A stretch of DNA of 64,000 nucleotides, taken from the NCBI GenBank assembly GCA_029948255.1, contig JALIZF010001453.1, forward strand, positions 186,001 to 250,000. The letters run 5' to 3'. Shown piece by piece: positions 44,801 through 56,577 of the stretch (position 1 is its first letter; the number at the start of each line of letters is the position of its first letter). Below the pieces are notes generated by a model, which did not search any database, was not told the origin of the DNA, and saw only the letters and a program-made list of their open reading frames with translations. The stretch comes from Telmatactis stephensoni. Its lineage: Eukaryota; Cnidaria; Anthozoa; Actiniaria; Isophelliidae. A program made the translations under genes and the position numbers.

Positions 44801-46973
44801 CAGTAATGGAGATGAATGTCCTACTGCTAGTACAACAGTATATCTAACTGTACAATGTGAGTAAAGTATTATTGAGTGTAGAATGTACAGGTTTACTGTC
44901 AGTAATGGGGATGAATGTGCTACTGCTAGTACAACAGTATATCTAACTGTACAATGTGAGTAAAGTATTATTGAGTGTAGAATGTACAGGTTTACTGTCA
45001 GTAATGGGGATGAATGTGCTACTGCTAGTACAACAGTATATGTAACTGTACAATGTGAGTAGAGTATTATTGAGTATAGAATGTACAGGTTTACTGTCAG
45101 TAATGGAGATGAATGTCCTACTGCTAGTACAACAGTATATCTAACTGTACAATGTGAGTAGAGTATTATTGAGTATAGAATGTACAGGTTTACTGTCAGT
45201 AATGGAGATGAATGTCCTACTGCTAGTACAACAGTATATCTAACTGTACAATGTGAGTAGAGTGTTATTGAGTATAGAATGTACAGGTTTACTGTCAGTA
45301 ATGGAGATGAATGTCCTACTGCTAGTACAACAGTATATCTAACTGTACAATGTGAGTAGAGTATTATTGAGTATAGAATGTACAGGTTTACTGTCAGTAA
45401 TGGAGATGAATGTGCTACTGCTAGTACAACAGTATATCTAACTGTACAATGAGAGTAAAGTATTATTGAGTGTAGAATGTACAGGTTTACTGTCAGTAAT
45501 GGAGATGAATGTCCTACTGCTAGTACAACAGTATATCTAACTGTACAATGTGAGTAGAGTATTATTGAGTATAGAATGTACAGGTTTACTGTCAGTAATG
45601 GAGATGAATGTGCTACTGCTAGTACAACAGTATATCTAACTGTACAATGTGAGTAGAGTATTATTGAGTATAGAATGTACAGGTTTACTGTCAGTAATGG
45701 AGATGAATGTCCTACTGCTAGTACAACAGTATATCTAACTGTACAATGTGAGTAGAGTATTATTGAGTATAGAATGTACAGGTTTACTGTCAGTAATGGA
45801 GATGAATGTGCTACTGCTAGTACAACAGTATATCTAACTGTACAATGTGAGTAGTGTATTATTGAGTGTAGAATGTACAGGTTTACTGTCAGTAATGGAG
45901 ATGAATGTCCTACTGCTAGTACAACAGTATATCTAACTGTACAATGTGAGTAAAGTATTATTGAGTATAGAATGTACAGGTTTACTGTCAGTAATGGGGA
46001 TGAATGTGCTACTGCTAGTACAACAGTATATCTAACTGTACAATGTGAGTAAAGTATTATTGAGTATAGAATGTACAGGTTTACTGTCAGTAATGGGGAT
46101 GAATGTGCTACTGCTAGTACAACAGTATATCTAACTGTACAATGTGAGTAGAGTATTATTGAGTATAGAATGTACAGGTTTACTGTCAGTAATGGGGATG
46201 AATGTGCTACTGCTAGTACAACAGTATATCTAACTGTACAATGAGAGTAAAGTATTATTGAGTGTAGAATGTACAGGTTTACTGTCAGTAATGGGGATGA
46301 ATGTGCTACTGCTAGTACAACAGTATATCTAACTGTACAATGAGAGTAAAGTATTATTGAGTGTAGAATGTACAGGTTTACTGTCAGTAATGGGGATGAA
46401 TGTGCTACTGCTAGTACAACAGTATATCTAACTGTACAATGAGAGTAAAGTATTATTGAGTATAGAATGTACAGGTTTACTGTCAGTAATGGAGATGAAT
46501 GTGCTACTGCTAGTACAACAGTATATCTAACTGTACAATGAGAGTAAAGTATTATTGAGTGTAGAATGTACAGGTTTACTGTCAGTAATGGGGATGAATG
46601 TACTACTGCTAGTACAACAGTATATCTAACTGTACAATGTGAGTAGAGTATTATTGAGTATAGAAGGTACAGGTTTACTGTCAGTAAAGGAGATGAATGT
46701 GCTACTGCTAGTACAACAGTATATCTAACTGTACAATGTGAGTAAAGTATTATTGAGTGTAGAATGTACAGGTTTACTGTCAGTAATGGGGATGAATGTG
46801 CTACTGCTAGTACAACAGTATATCTAACTGTACAATGTGAGTAGAGTATTATTGAGTATAGAGTGTACAGGTTTACTGTCAGTAATGGGGATAAATGTCC
46901 TATGCTGCTAGTCCAATTGCAGTCTGTGTAATCTGTTTGTTTGTTTTATTTTGAATTTGCAGCTAGGATTATT

Positions 46974-47208
46974 CATGATAATTTATTTGGTTGTCTCTAG
47001 CTTCGTTATTTTGATGAAAAGTTTTACAGACGTTTCGGCCCAAACGCGGACCTTTTGACAAAAACGTTTGCACGCGCTAATTGTTACCGTTATAATCGCG
47101 CGTGCAAACGTTTTTGTCACAATGAAGAAGGTCCGCGTTTGGGCCGAAACGTCTGTAAAACCTTTCATCAAAATAACGAAGCTAGAGACAACCAAATAAA
47201 TTATCATG
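46974..47208. mobile_element. 235 bp palindrome abutting the Ig3 acceptor
   Basis: Arms of about 100 bp: CATGATAATTTATTTGG... on the left and ...CCAAATAAATTATCATG on the right, with ACAGACGTTTCGGCCCAAAC and CGCGGACC inside, and a small unpaired centre near 47078-47096. The right arm ends 26 bp before the exon 5 acceptor. A GACGTTTCG word is shared with the palindrome at 56261-56440. Confidence 0.9.
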
Positions 47209-47234
47209 TTTGTTTGTTTGTTTGTTTTTTTCAG

Positions 47235-47528
47235 ATGCTCCTGGCACCCCCAAACTTGAGATTGAGCCTACAGAAAGTTACTCATGTCTTGGTAAACATG
47301 TCAACCTGACGTGTAATACAACAGTTGGTAATCCAGCAGACACCACTTTCACATTTTATAGAAACGATCAAGTTGTTAAAACAAAAAATGGAACATTGCA
47401 ATTGAATGGTGATGTAGCCATGGCAATGGTTACCATAGCACTGAGAAATGGAAACAACTCATTTACATGTAAGGCAAAGAACTCAGTTGAATCATCTAAC
47501 AAATCTACAGCAAAACTTGTTAGAGCAG
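47235..47528 (+). CDS. Ig gene exon 5: Ig domain 3
   Basis: Acceptor TTTTTTTCAG|AT and donor AGCAG|GTACAG, phase 1, 97 codons plus junctions. It starts YAPGTPKLEIEPTESYSC. B-strand LTCNTTVG, F-strand NSFTCKAKNS and an extra SYSC upstream: the same three-Cys pattern as Ig1. The shared VGNPADTTFTFYRN makes it a paralogue of exon 3. The T-rich acceptor tract lies next to the palindrome. Confidence 0.9.
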
Positions 47529-47780
47529 GTACAGCAGTTAACAATGTAAAGATTAGTAAATGTATGTGATATGATGTGCTATATTATGAAGTATGGGTTT
47601 TTGGAGATATGGGTTAACATGTGTTGACTATTTCATTGCTACCTGCATTGTAACCATGTCTTTGTCTACAATCAAGTTGGAGAGCACTGATTTACATGTC
47701 AAAAGCAAGTGGGTGTGTATTAATGCTCGGTCATCCTTTACCTCAGGGCATAGCGTACTTATAGGCACGGATTACCTGAA

Positions 47781-48256
47781 GGAACGGACCATTGGATTAA
47801 TGATGGTATTCTGTGTAAAATATCAAGCAAGCTCTTGAACTCTAAAAAAATGTCTCGAAATATGATTACAATGTACCAAATCGACAAGAAAGCAGTCTAG
47901 AGCAACTAGAGCATGATTCATGAATCATTGTACAACATTCAACTTTTTTCGGTGTAAACGGCTTTGCGTTCGCAAGGGTCTTGTTATCATAATTGTCTAT
48001 GTACATGCTTTTTGCTATGCATTTTGTATTATATTGCCATTCATGAATTGTGGTAATCAAACTTATACGCCCCTTCCTTGAATAAGAACACAGGCCCTGG
48101 TTTTTGTTTTGATAGAATTTTGCACAGAAATATCAACCCTTGGGTGTAAAAACGTTTTGCGCAAGAGCTCAGTGAACTAAAAAAATATATTGCAATTCGA
48201 GCTTGAAACACACTCTCGGATCCACTCCATCAAAAATCAAATGGTCCGTCTTGAAG
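47781..48256. mobile_element. TIR element of the ACGGACCATT family in intron 5
   Basis: The left end GGAACGGACCATTGGATT and the right end reading CAAGACGGACCATTTGATTT in reverse. Same terminal motif as 10925-11808. Non-coding interior of ~475 bp. Confidence 0.65.
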
Positions 48257-48827
48257 GTAAAAAACTCAATTTGATGTACCAGTTACGTACCTGAAAGACC
48301 CATTGTTAATCAGTATAACTCATTTTATCGTCATTGCTTGTCATTTCAGTGTTTCGTTGATCGCTCACACTGTTTGCCACAAGAAAAATAAATTGTGTTC
48401 CTTTCTATGTTGGACGTTCGAGAAAAATGACTGAGAAATATACCGTATTCAGTTTTTCGGTTTTTGAGCGGCTTCATGTTTTGAGTTCCTAATGCATGTT
48501 CATCTCAGTTATCAATATTTATTTATATCTATTTTGAAATTAAAACTTGATCCCTAACTTCTCCTCTTCACTTTTTTACCAAAATATCTGAATCTTTTAT
48601 CCGAGCTAAGGGGTTTTAAGCCTTAAAGGGTGTTCTCCACGTATAATGCAGCTATTCAGTGAAGTCTAGAAAATAAATGACTCTAAAAAGGTTAATTCCA
48701 CAAAATCCCCAAGAATTTTTTTTTTTTTTTTTTTTTTTTGCCAGGGGCAGAATCACAACCTCTCGTTCGAATGACAAATGTTGTTGATCCAGTGCTATGT
48801 TAGTTTTTCAGTATTATCTATATTCAG

Positions 48828-48945
48828 AATATCTCACCATCTTCAACTGTACCAACATCACACATGTAGAGGGGAACAAAATTAGACTGGACATGTAATA
48901 CGAATTCTTGGTTTAAAAGAAATAACGGTTTCCCTTCACCTCTCC
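48828..48945 (+). pseudogene. Decayed Ig exon (Ig2/Ig4 type) between Ig3 and Ig4
   Basis: The acceptor TATTCAG is kept. The following phase-1 frame reads NCTNITHVEGNKIR and aligns with the start of Ig4 (DCNNITAVEGQRNF). A 1 bp shift is then needed to continue WTCN and SWFKRNNG, matching WTCDATG and AWYKGN of Ig4. A stop is met in the original frame at once, and the second half of the domain is gone. A dead duplicate exon. Confidence 0.8.
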
Positions 48946-49029
48946 TTTAAACACGGTCGATACTCTGCATGCAGGTTAAATCAGCTGATTGTGAGCCAGC
49001 CTTATGGTGGTCTTTGTAATTGATTTCAG

Positions 49030-49290
49030 AACCCCCTAAAATCACCGACTGTAACAACATCACAGCTGTAGAAGGCCAACGAAACTTTAGTTGGACATGT
49101 GATGCTACTGGTACTCAGCCATTAAATACTGCTTGGTATAAAGGAAACAGCCGTGAATCATCTAGAAAAACTCTCAACATACCTTCGGTCAACAGAAGTC
49201 ATGCTGGAATGTACGAGTTTAATGTCAGTAATGGAAATGAATGTCCTGCCAACTATACTGCTAGTAAAATAGTCTATCTAACGGTACATT
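49030..49290 (+). CDS. Ig gene exon 6: Ig domain 4
   Basis: Acceptor TGATTTCAG|AA and donor ACATT|GTAAGT, phase 1, 86 codons plus junctions. It starts EPPKITDCNNITAVEG. B-strand FSWTCDATG. F-strand HAGMYEFNVSN has Phe at the usual Cys position, exactly as in Ig2. Compensating Cys are at TDC and GNEC. Rich in N-glycosylation sequons. Confidence 0.9.
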
Positions 49291-49388
49291 GTAAGTATGA
49301 ATTTATTTAGACTGAGTGATACAGTTTTAATCCCTGTAATGTTTTTCCTCTTTTCTTTTCTTTTCTTTTCATTTTTTTGTCCATTCAG

Positions 49389-49652
49389 ATCCACCTGACA
49401 TCACCCATCCAGATGGTGAAGGCTGTAAACGTCTTACAGTCAACGAGACCCAAGATGCCAGTCTAGTCTGTAATGCTGATGGCAACCCAACACCAACCAT
49501 AACATGGACAAAAGATGGACTTCCACTAAGTAAGCAGGGTAGTCAACTTGTTCTACAAAGTGTTGTCAGGAATCAAACTGGTAACTACAGGTGTACTGCT
49601 GATAATGGAATAGAAAGAGATGACACAGCATGTTGGAAACTTGATGTCCAGT
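49389..49652 (+). CDS. Ig gene exon 7: Ig domain 5
   Basis: Acceptor CCATTCAG|AT and donor CCAGT|GTAAGG, phase 1, 87 codons plus junctions. It begins YPPDITHPDGEGCKRLTV. B-strand SLVCNADGNPTP, C-strand ITWTKDG, F-strand TGNYRCTADNG, and a fourth Cys in DTACWKL. Four Cys suggest two disulfides (B-F and A-G). A complete I-set-like domain. Unlike the other Ig domains it has no paired copy in the window. The 98 bp intron before it has a clear TTTTC pyrimidine tract. Confidence 0.92.
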
Positions 49653-52600
49653 GTAAGGATTTTTATACAACTTTTATTGGCGTTTTTAATTGTCTTTTGT
49701 TGTGACTATTCCTTAACTTGACCCAGATTCAATCAATTGTTGATCAATATTTTCCCAATCCAGTAAGACAATTTTCTAGAGGAATGACTACCGCTTTTGT
49801 TTTGAAACTCATTGGAATATCATGATAATTCCTTGAGATTCTCATGTTTTTTTATAGGTGAAATAATAGAAACTAACTTTCTATCGATTTGGCACACTGG
49901 ATTGGTTAAATATTGTTACATAATGGATAAAGTCTACGTCACCTAATCTCAACCTAATTATTCCTTCTCCATTTTTGTAGCCCTTTTCTTATGACGTACC
50001 TTTGAAGTGCCTTTACAAAGTATTTTTCATTCTTTGGGTTTAAATTTTTTTAATCTTTTTAACACTGTAATTTGATAGAGATTTGCTATGCTGAATTTAT
50101 GACCCATCAAAGTGTGATAGCTTGCTTTGAAACTAGGTTAGCATCGAAATGTGAATGCACATGCAGCCATTACATTTACCAAAAATGTATTTGCTAGATG
50201 AGTGAAGCAGGACCCAGCCTTTGAAAGGGCAGTTATTTGTCTTATACATGAATGCACATTCTAGAGAGAATGGCTCTCACAGGAACTCATGATCAGGTCA
50301 GATAGTTTAGTGTAGATTCTCTTAGATGCAGGGACTGGAATTAGACGACTAAATATATGCCATTAATTTAGTAATGTGATGACTTACGCCATCATTGCTC
50401 TTGCGACGGCTGTTTACCATCCTGTTTACATGTGTAATTATTGTACAACGAATCTTTACGTAAATTATTGCTGATGCTTTTAATTCTTTATCGTAAGAAT
50501 GTTGTTTCATCATAGACCCAAAAGCGATTCTTACTTCACCAATGTACATTGACAGCTCTCTATTAATTGTTCTAACAAGTTTTAAGGAACTTCTTCGATT
50601 ATCAACCATCGTCTCTTCAGTGCAGTATTGTTTCATTTGAAAGAGTTATTTTTGGTAACATATTTCTGAATGAGAATTGTGTTTCATTCCGTGATGTCGT
50701 ATCGTTCAAAACTAGTCGGAAAACTGCTGCGTTATCTTGGTCAACGCATAAGCTATTACAGTAGTTTCGCCTTCGGAAGTGGAACCGCACTTAACTACCT
50801 AACAGTCACCAGATCTTAAACAACGTGGAGAGTTGTGTCAAAAAACATCTAGAATTTCCAAATATTGAAGACAAGGTATGTATATTTGTATCAAACTGGT
50901 GATTGCTATTTTCATTTGCTTATGTTTTTTTATCTATTCGTAACTACTTTGATATTTTGTAGGTACTTAATGCACCGTAAGATGAAACCCACAGCACAAG
51001 AAATATAGTTAACTAGCTAGTTTACCATCAGTCCGTTTGCTATTTGTCATAATGCATGAAAATAATTCAATGTAATGTGTTTGTTACTATTGATATAAAA
51101 AGACTTAATAAAGTAAGATACGATTTGTCTGCAATATTCAAATTCTAAAGTGATCAATTACCTGTATAATGTTAAAAAAAACTGAAAAGTTTGCAATGTC
51201 TAAGTTAACGAAGCCCACTGTTTTAAACATGAAGTCGTCTTAATGGTCCGATGGCTTAACTGACTTGCTTTACTTGAACAGACAGCTACTTATGTTAGTC
51301 ATATAAGATACTATGATTAGTATATGGAAGGCAGATAAACTTGCACCACTCCTAAGATAATGGCCGCGGTCTCATCAGAATATTTAAGAGTTAAAACATC
51401 GCTAAAAGTGATAAAGAATTTGTCATCGCGAATCAAACTTAAATTAAAAAGGGCGCAGCCCGATTTATTGTATGGTGTTTGAAGTACAAAAATTGAGTTT
51501 TGTTTATGTATCCAATGAGCATGCGTAAACTATACATCGGTACATTCCACATTCAAAAGAGCAGGTTTGTTGCAGACTATGAAGCTGTAAAGATTATATG
51601 CACCACCTGTCAGTAGTGTATGTGCTCTATGATCCAACACCTTAATACCATGAGCAATTGAGCATGACCTTTAGCCTGGCTTCCATACGATCGCAAATGT
51701 GCTCAGCGATCGACTGTGATAAAATGGAAACACGCTTCGTTACTGTCTGTGTTCTTCATATGGAAATAGATTCTACGATTGAGAGATCCATATCTATACC
51801 ATAATATGATGATTGTGATATGAACGCCTATTAACCTCAAAAACCTTTTTATAACTTGCTATTTGTGCTTAAAACTTTGATAAAATGAGAAAAGTATTTA
51901 ATAAAAAAGTATTTATGATGTAAATTGTGAGTACTGCTGTTTATCTGAATAAATTCAATAATACTGATGCGTCTACTGAGCTTTCTACTGAAAAGTAAGT
52001 CCGATCTTTTTCGGCATACCACCTGCATATGCACCAAAAAGAATTCAGATCGTTGTAAATGCGAATAGATGTGGTACAGACGCTATGCTAATTTGACAGT
52101 CGTTCGCGATCATACGGAAACAGTGAACTTGCTATCTTTGGCGATCGTATGCTTGAGGGGACTCGGCAATCCCGCGATCGGTTGCGAAGGAAAAAGGATT
52201 CAAGAGTTTGTAGAAGACCAAATAATGTGTTGAAAATTCAACCTCTGATAGCCGTTATTCATTGATTTTTGCTTACTCAAAAAGTCTATATTTCGGAGAT
52301 TTCATTTAATTTTGATTCATGTGGTCTGTTGATCTTCGTTTCCGCTTTAGTTTTGATAGTATAAAGCATGAAAAAGTAGATATGCTATCGGATCGAGGCC
52401 GCAATGATCAAGGTCTCGGTCACAGTTTTTTTTCTATCCGGAACTCTCAGATGGTAAAGAACATTATCATTATACCTATCTCACTCCTGACAATTCTGTC
52501 AGCATGATGTTAAAGGTGGGTGAACTATGTTCTGATGAGACTATGGCCTGCATGCTAAATAAGTATAGATTTTAAGCAAAAGACTATAATACTAAAGCGA

Positions 52601-55249
52601 CGGAAGCGGAAGCAGCATAGGCAGGGTCAGTGTTGTATTTCTCACTTAGGTGTGTAAATAAAGCTATTTTTAGTAACAGCGATGCCGTATCGCACGTGCA
52701 AGCCCCACAAACAATGAAATTTGAATGCCGGGAAAAGAAGAAGAAGGGGAAAAAAACACTTTCCGGTTCTCACCCGCGTGGCGCATTACGTTTGGCATTT
52801 ACGTATAGTTTGACAAACTCTACTGCTTGAACAAGAAAAAGCAGATAAACATCAGTACGAAACGTTGTGCGCAACAGCCGCAGAAATAGGATCGAGTTCT
52901 ACCTCTCCAACTGTCCAGAACTGTTGCGCGCAACATTGCACGAGATGTTTCAGGGTGGATACACGGTGCAACCGTGTTGCGCGCGATGTTTCAGGAAATG
53001 TTTCGGGAAAAGTTGCACCGTGTATCCAGGCCTTAAGAAACGTTGAAAACAGTTTAAAGATTTGATCTAACCTATGTTTTTGTGCGTTTGTTGTTTTGCC
53101 TATGTTACCTTGAAGTAGTTGTTTTTGTAGGCCAGTGAAACAAATCAAATGCTGTACAAGCTGAGGTTTTTCCTGATCCTCTGCTTACACTGAAATGACC
53201 TCATGAGTTCATGAAGCTTAAAAATTGAGTCTTCTTTTTCGGACCAGAAAAAAAAAGTGTACAGCCGTCTTTTCCTGACTTATAATGCTACAAATGACAA
53301 ACAAGTTATTATTTTACAGATTTTAAGTTGTTGGAGGATAAAGAAAAAGAAAAGAAATTTTTGATATAAAAAGTAACGAAAACTTCCTAAAATAAGTTTA
53401 ATAGCCGATCGAGTTTCACCGATGAGAATTTTCTCTTCTGGCAATCAAATTTCATTGTTTGCGCACGGGCCGTAGGAGAATCTTCGTTTATTAACGTCAT
53501 TAGTCCTAAAGTGATATGATTTTCACTTTCAATAAAGCAGCATAATAGTAATGCTCATAAGTAAAATAAAGCGGTCAGGTTACAAGAATGGATCTTTCTT
53601 AAATGAAGTCACTAAACAGATAAACTGCAATAGGTTGTACAACTTGGTCCGCAATTTTTTTTTCAGTTTCATTTTAAAAACTAGCATGATGAAAATTAAC
53701 TACAAAAATATAAATTTATAAAATCTCTTTATTAAGAAAATAAAAATAAAAAAATGATACAAACCACACGCACTTAACCACCTAAAAGCTTTGTTTGCCC
53801 TAGTAATCAAACTTCATCGTTTCACAAATTCAGCTAACTGCTCATTTCAAATAACTTTTGATGAGTGCATGGGTTCTAAACGTCGTTCTTAGTTTGAACG
53901 TTCGTGTTGAATTTCGGAAGATCATAAGGAACTTCAGTGGTGAACTTCGAACTTCCCGCACAAATTCGGAAATTCGTATTTGAGAACTCACGAACGACTC
54001 CATGATAACGAATTTCCAAATTTGCATAGGAAGAACTAATTCTCGGCGAAGTTTGTTGTAAACTTTATAGGACGACTTGAATTTTGGATCTTCAGTTATA
54101 ACAAAGTTCGCAACCCACTCGTCAAAAATTATTTCAAACACACTTAACACTACGTTTTAAATAATGTTTTACCACCCAAACACCGCCAGTGTTTTTAAAA
54201 ACTCACGCCAAAAGTGTGGTGCACGCATGTTCTTTCGTGTACCTTGTCTTGTCCTCACTTGTTAGTGTGTCATTTTGTCCATACACCATAGCTGTTCTTC
54301 AAGGAGTTTTCTCTGTGTCGTAGTTAGATCCAGTCATTTACACAGGTAATGTAACTCAATCTTTAATTTCTTGTTAATAGTGTCTTTTCGCATGCATAAT
54401 CAATAAGCACTGGCTAATACTAATTGCTATTAAACACTAGTGACACTTATTCAAGAAAACATCGCATCTTTTAGTCTTTGTAATATTTGATTTAGCTTTA
54501 CTGTCTGTGGCAGAGGAACAATAATACCTTCGAAGGGGAAAAATCCACAAATCTTTATTCTTTCTCTGTTGTATCCAAAATCATCAACGAAAATATATTG
54601 CATATGGATAAGCATCAATGAAAGTATATTGCATACATGTTGCCAAAGAAGCAATAGCGCCGGACATTATTCCTCGAACACTTCACTGTATATAGCTATT
54701 TCAATGAACGTTGTCGCTGAAAAAAAGCCTAAAGGCTAAAGCCTTTCAAATATCTTTCGTGTACTAACAAACTTCTTTGTAGGCTATCTGAGAAATTAAG
54801 GAATATGTGTCCAAGTTGTAGAATTTGCAAGCGTACAGTGAGTTTCTTAATTGTAATAATTTCACAGTGAAAAAAAATTTCATGATTCCGCTCTCAAAGC
54901 TTTAGGCATTAGGCTATTTTCAACGACAACGTTAATTGGATTAGCTATATACCTCATCAGCCAATGTTGGACTACAAACCGAAGATATTTTGATAGCTAC
55001 CTAACTTTGATGTTGGGTAGGAGAGTGTTCGAAGGAATGCTGCCCAGCGTTTGAGGTTTGATTTGTTGGGTTTTCTTTGTCATAGTTATGTTTGTCAAAA
55101 GTCTGCAGTCTTGAAAATTAATTTAATCTCCCACAGCTTGTTTGTAAATAATATAAGTAAACCATGGATGCTATATAACTCTGCACGCTGTTTAAACCTT
55201 CTATGCCACACATTTACAAATGGTGATCGTACGTTACTGTTTGTCATAG
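49653..55249 (+). other. Intron 7 (5.6 kb)
   Basis: No Ig exon or relic recognised on the plus strand. It holds scattered repeat-like parts: inverted CATACGATCGC words at about 51687 and 52143 (possible ~0.5 kb element); a diverged piece of the CAAGAGACC MITE (GCTATTTTTAGTAACAGCGAT, about 52662-52730); a short inverted repeat GGATACACGGTGCAAC (52957-53030); and an AACTTCGAACTTCC-rich segment (53860-54080) with an unrecognised 102-codon minus frame. Confidence 0.5.
52957..53030. repeat. Short inverted repeat (possible mini-MITE)
   Basis: GGATACACGGTGCAAC at left and GTTGCACCGTGTATCC at right, with GATGTTTCAGG/AAATGTTTCGGG inside and GCGCGCGAT at the centre. Confidence 0.7.
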
Positions 55250-55510
55250 ATAAACCTGAGCAAATGGAAATAGTTAATGCACAAGATGGAATTTTAAATG
55301 TGGATGAAGGTCAACCAATCAACATTACATGCAATGCCACAGGAAACCCAGATCCTTCTTATCGCTGGACTCACAATGGTATATCACATCAAAGTCAAGT
55401 CAATACATTTATCATCAACCAAGCAGTAGTGGGTGATACTGGGGTGTACGTTTGTACTGCAGTTAATGATGCAGGAAGTAACAGCATTAATGTGACTCTA
55501 CGTGTAAACT
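55250..55510 (+). CDS. Ig gene exon 8: Ig domain 6
   Basis: Acceptor TTGTCATAG|AT and donor AACT|GTAAGT, phase 1, 86 codons plus junctions. It begins YKPEQMEIVNAQDG. B-strand INITCNATGNPDP, C-strand YRWTHNG, F-strand DTGVYVCTAVNDAGS: a textbook I-set domain with two canonical Cys. It is the first of the D-type domains (compare Ig8 and Ig10) and pairs with Ig7. Confidence 0.92.
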
Positions 55511-56577
55511 GTAAGTATTTATTATATATTTAATATGTGCGTTTAAAATCATGATGTCGATATTTTACATTATTGTGTTTGCCTTAATCTTACACCGTAT
55601 TTATGCGTTCAACATCTTCGATTCAAAACGGAGCAGTGAAAAGGGTATTCACACGGTAGAGACTTGTTTCCATAGTCCTTGATCGGGAGAGGACTGGAAA
55701 CAAATTTGCAATGTTCTGCAAATGTTCCACATCGTAACAGGACTAAAACACAAGCCGAACTGAGCGCGCGCGTCCAAGTGGGCTCAAATTGTGACCTTTA
55801 AAATTTGTTTTCGTTTTTGTCTAAATCTAAAAATCTCAAAATTTCAAAAGTTAATATTTACACCTGTCCCACCATGTCCTCTTAATTCACTCATAACAGG
55901 AGCAATTAATAACTAATTATACATAAATACTTTGAAATCGTAATTCAAACAAAATGAAATGCAACGTGTTTCAACGTCTTGTTTTCAGAGTCACCTCTGT
56001 TGCTTCTGTCCGCATTTCAGAAAAGCTTTTTCTGATTGATTAAAAAAAATGAAATTCAACCCGAATATAAATTGTTTATAGATGATTAGCACGTCTTCCC
56101 TCAGTTTTATGTTTTGTAAAACGGGTTGACTCTTGATGATGTAACATTCCTATTTTGTATGTCCTCCCCCCGTCTCGCCATGAATTTATTAGAAGCATTA
56201 GCCTCTAACAATTTTTAATCAATGATCTGAAGCTTTCTGTTCGTCCTGTGTTCATAATTCCTGTGAAGTTTTTAGGGTTTCACAGTGAATGTTTAAGTGT
56301 TTAACGACGTTTCGACGATCATTCTAACAAGAATATTCAAGAATAAGAGACGGACCTGAAGAAGACGACCCAAGGATCGTCGAAACGTCGTTAACACTTA
56401 AACATTCACCGTGAAACGGCCCTAGAAACTCAGTTCACAGAAATTCTAATAATTTTGTTCACCCCAATCGTCTCATAATACCTCTACCCTTTTGTCAGGG
56501 CTTCCATTGATAGCAGTGTTTCATTCAACACTGAAGGGACTACCCAGTTTAAATATAGACACTTATTATTATTATAG
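55511..56577 (+). other. Intron 8
   Basis: Non-coding, except for the palindromic element at 56261-56440. Confidence 0.6.
56261..56440. mobile_element. 180 bp palindromic MITE with GACGTTTCGACGATC arms
   Basis: The left arm CTGTGAAGTTTTTAGGG... includes TTTAACGACGTTTCGACGAT. The right arm is its complement, ending TCAGTTCACAG. Short central loop with GACCTGAAGAAGACGACC. A diverged relative of the same word set is seen at 57235-57305 (GTTACATAACATCATCTTCA). Confidence 0.85.

Larger units (their letters stand above)
40735..46912 (+). repeat. 99 bp exon-end/splice-donor minisatellite, ~57 copies
   Basis: Period is exactly 99 bp. Each unit holds the end of the Ig2 exon (ATGTACAGGTTTACTGTCAG through CTAACTGTACAAT), its donor GTGAGTAGAG, and 20-odd bases of intron (TATTATTGAGTATAGA). 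The array starts inside the real exon and runs to about 46912. Two transposon insertions interrupt it near its left end. Some units have GAGAGT in place of GTGAGT, which kills the donor. Higher-order structure exists: the rare variant GTGAGTAGTGTATT recurs at 43173, 43965 and 45846, distances of 792 and 1881 bp (8 and 19 units). Minus-strand frames here are artefacts. Confidence 0.95.

Noticed and set aside
40812..46912. CRISPR-like array
   Set aside because: Units are contiguous 99 bp copies of an exon end with no unique spacers, in an animal gene intron.
46983..47309. Paired ORFs with FTDVSAQTRTFF-like sequence
   Set aside because: Palindrome arms read on both strands.
50349..50636. 95-codon minus ORF in intron 7 as a gene
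   Set aside because: No domain, no splice or start context beyond chance, AT-rich composition.
53842..54150. 102-codon minus ORF in intron 7 as a gene
   Set aside because: No recognisable domain; the underlying DNA is a repeated AACTTCGAACTTCC-type segment. Left as part of the intron description.
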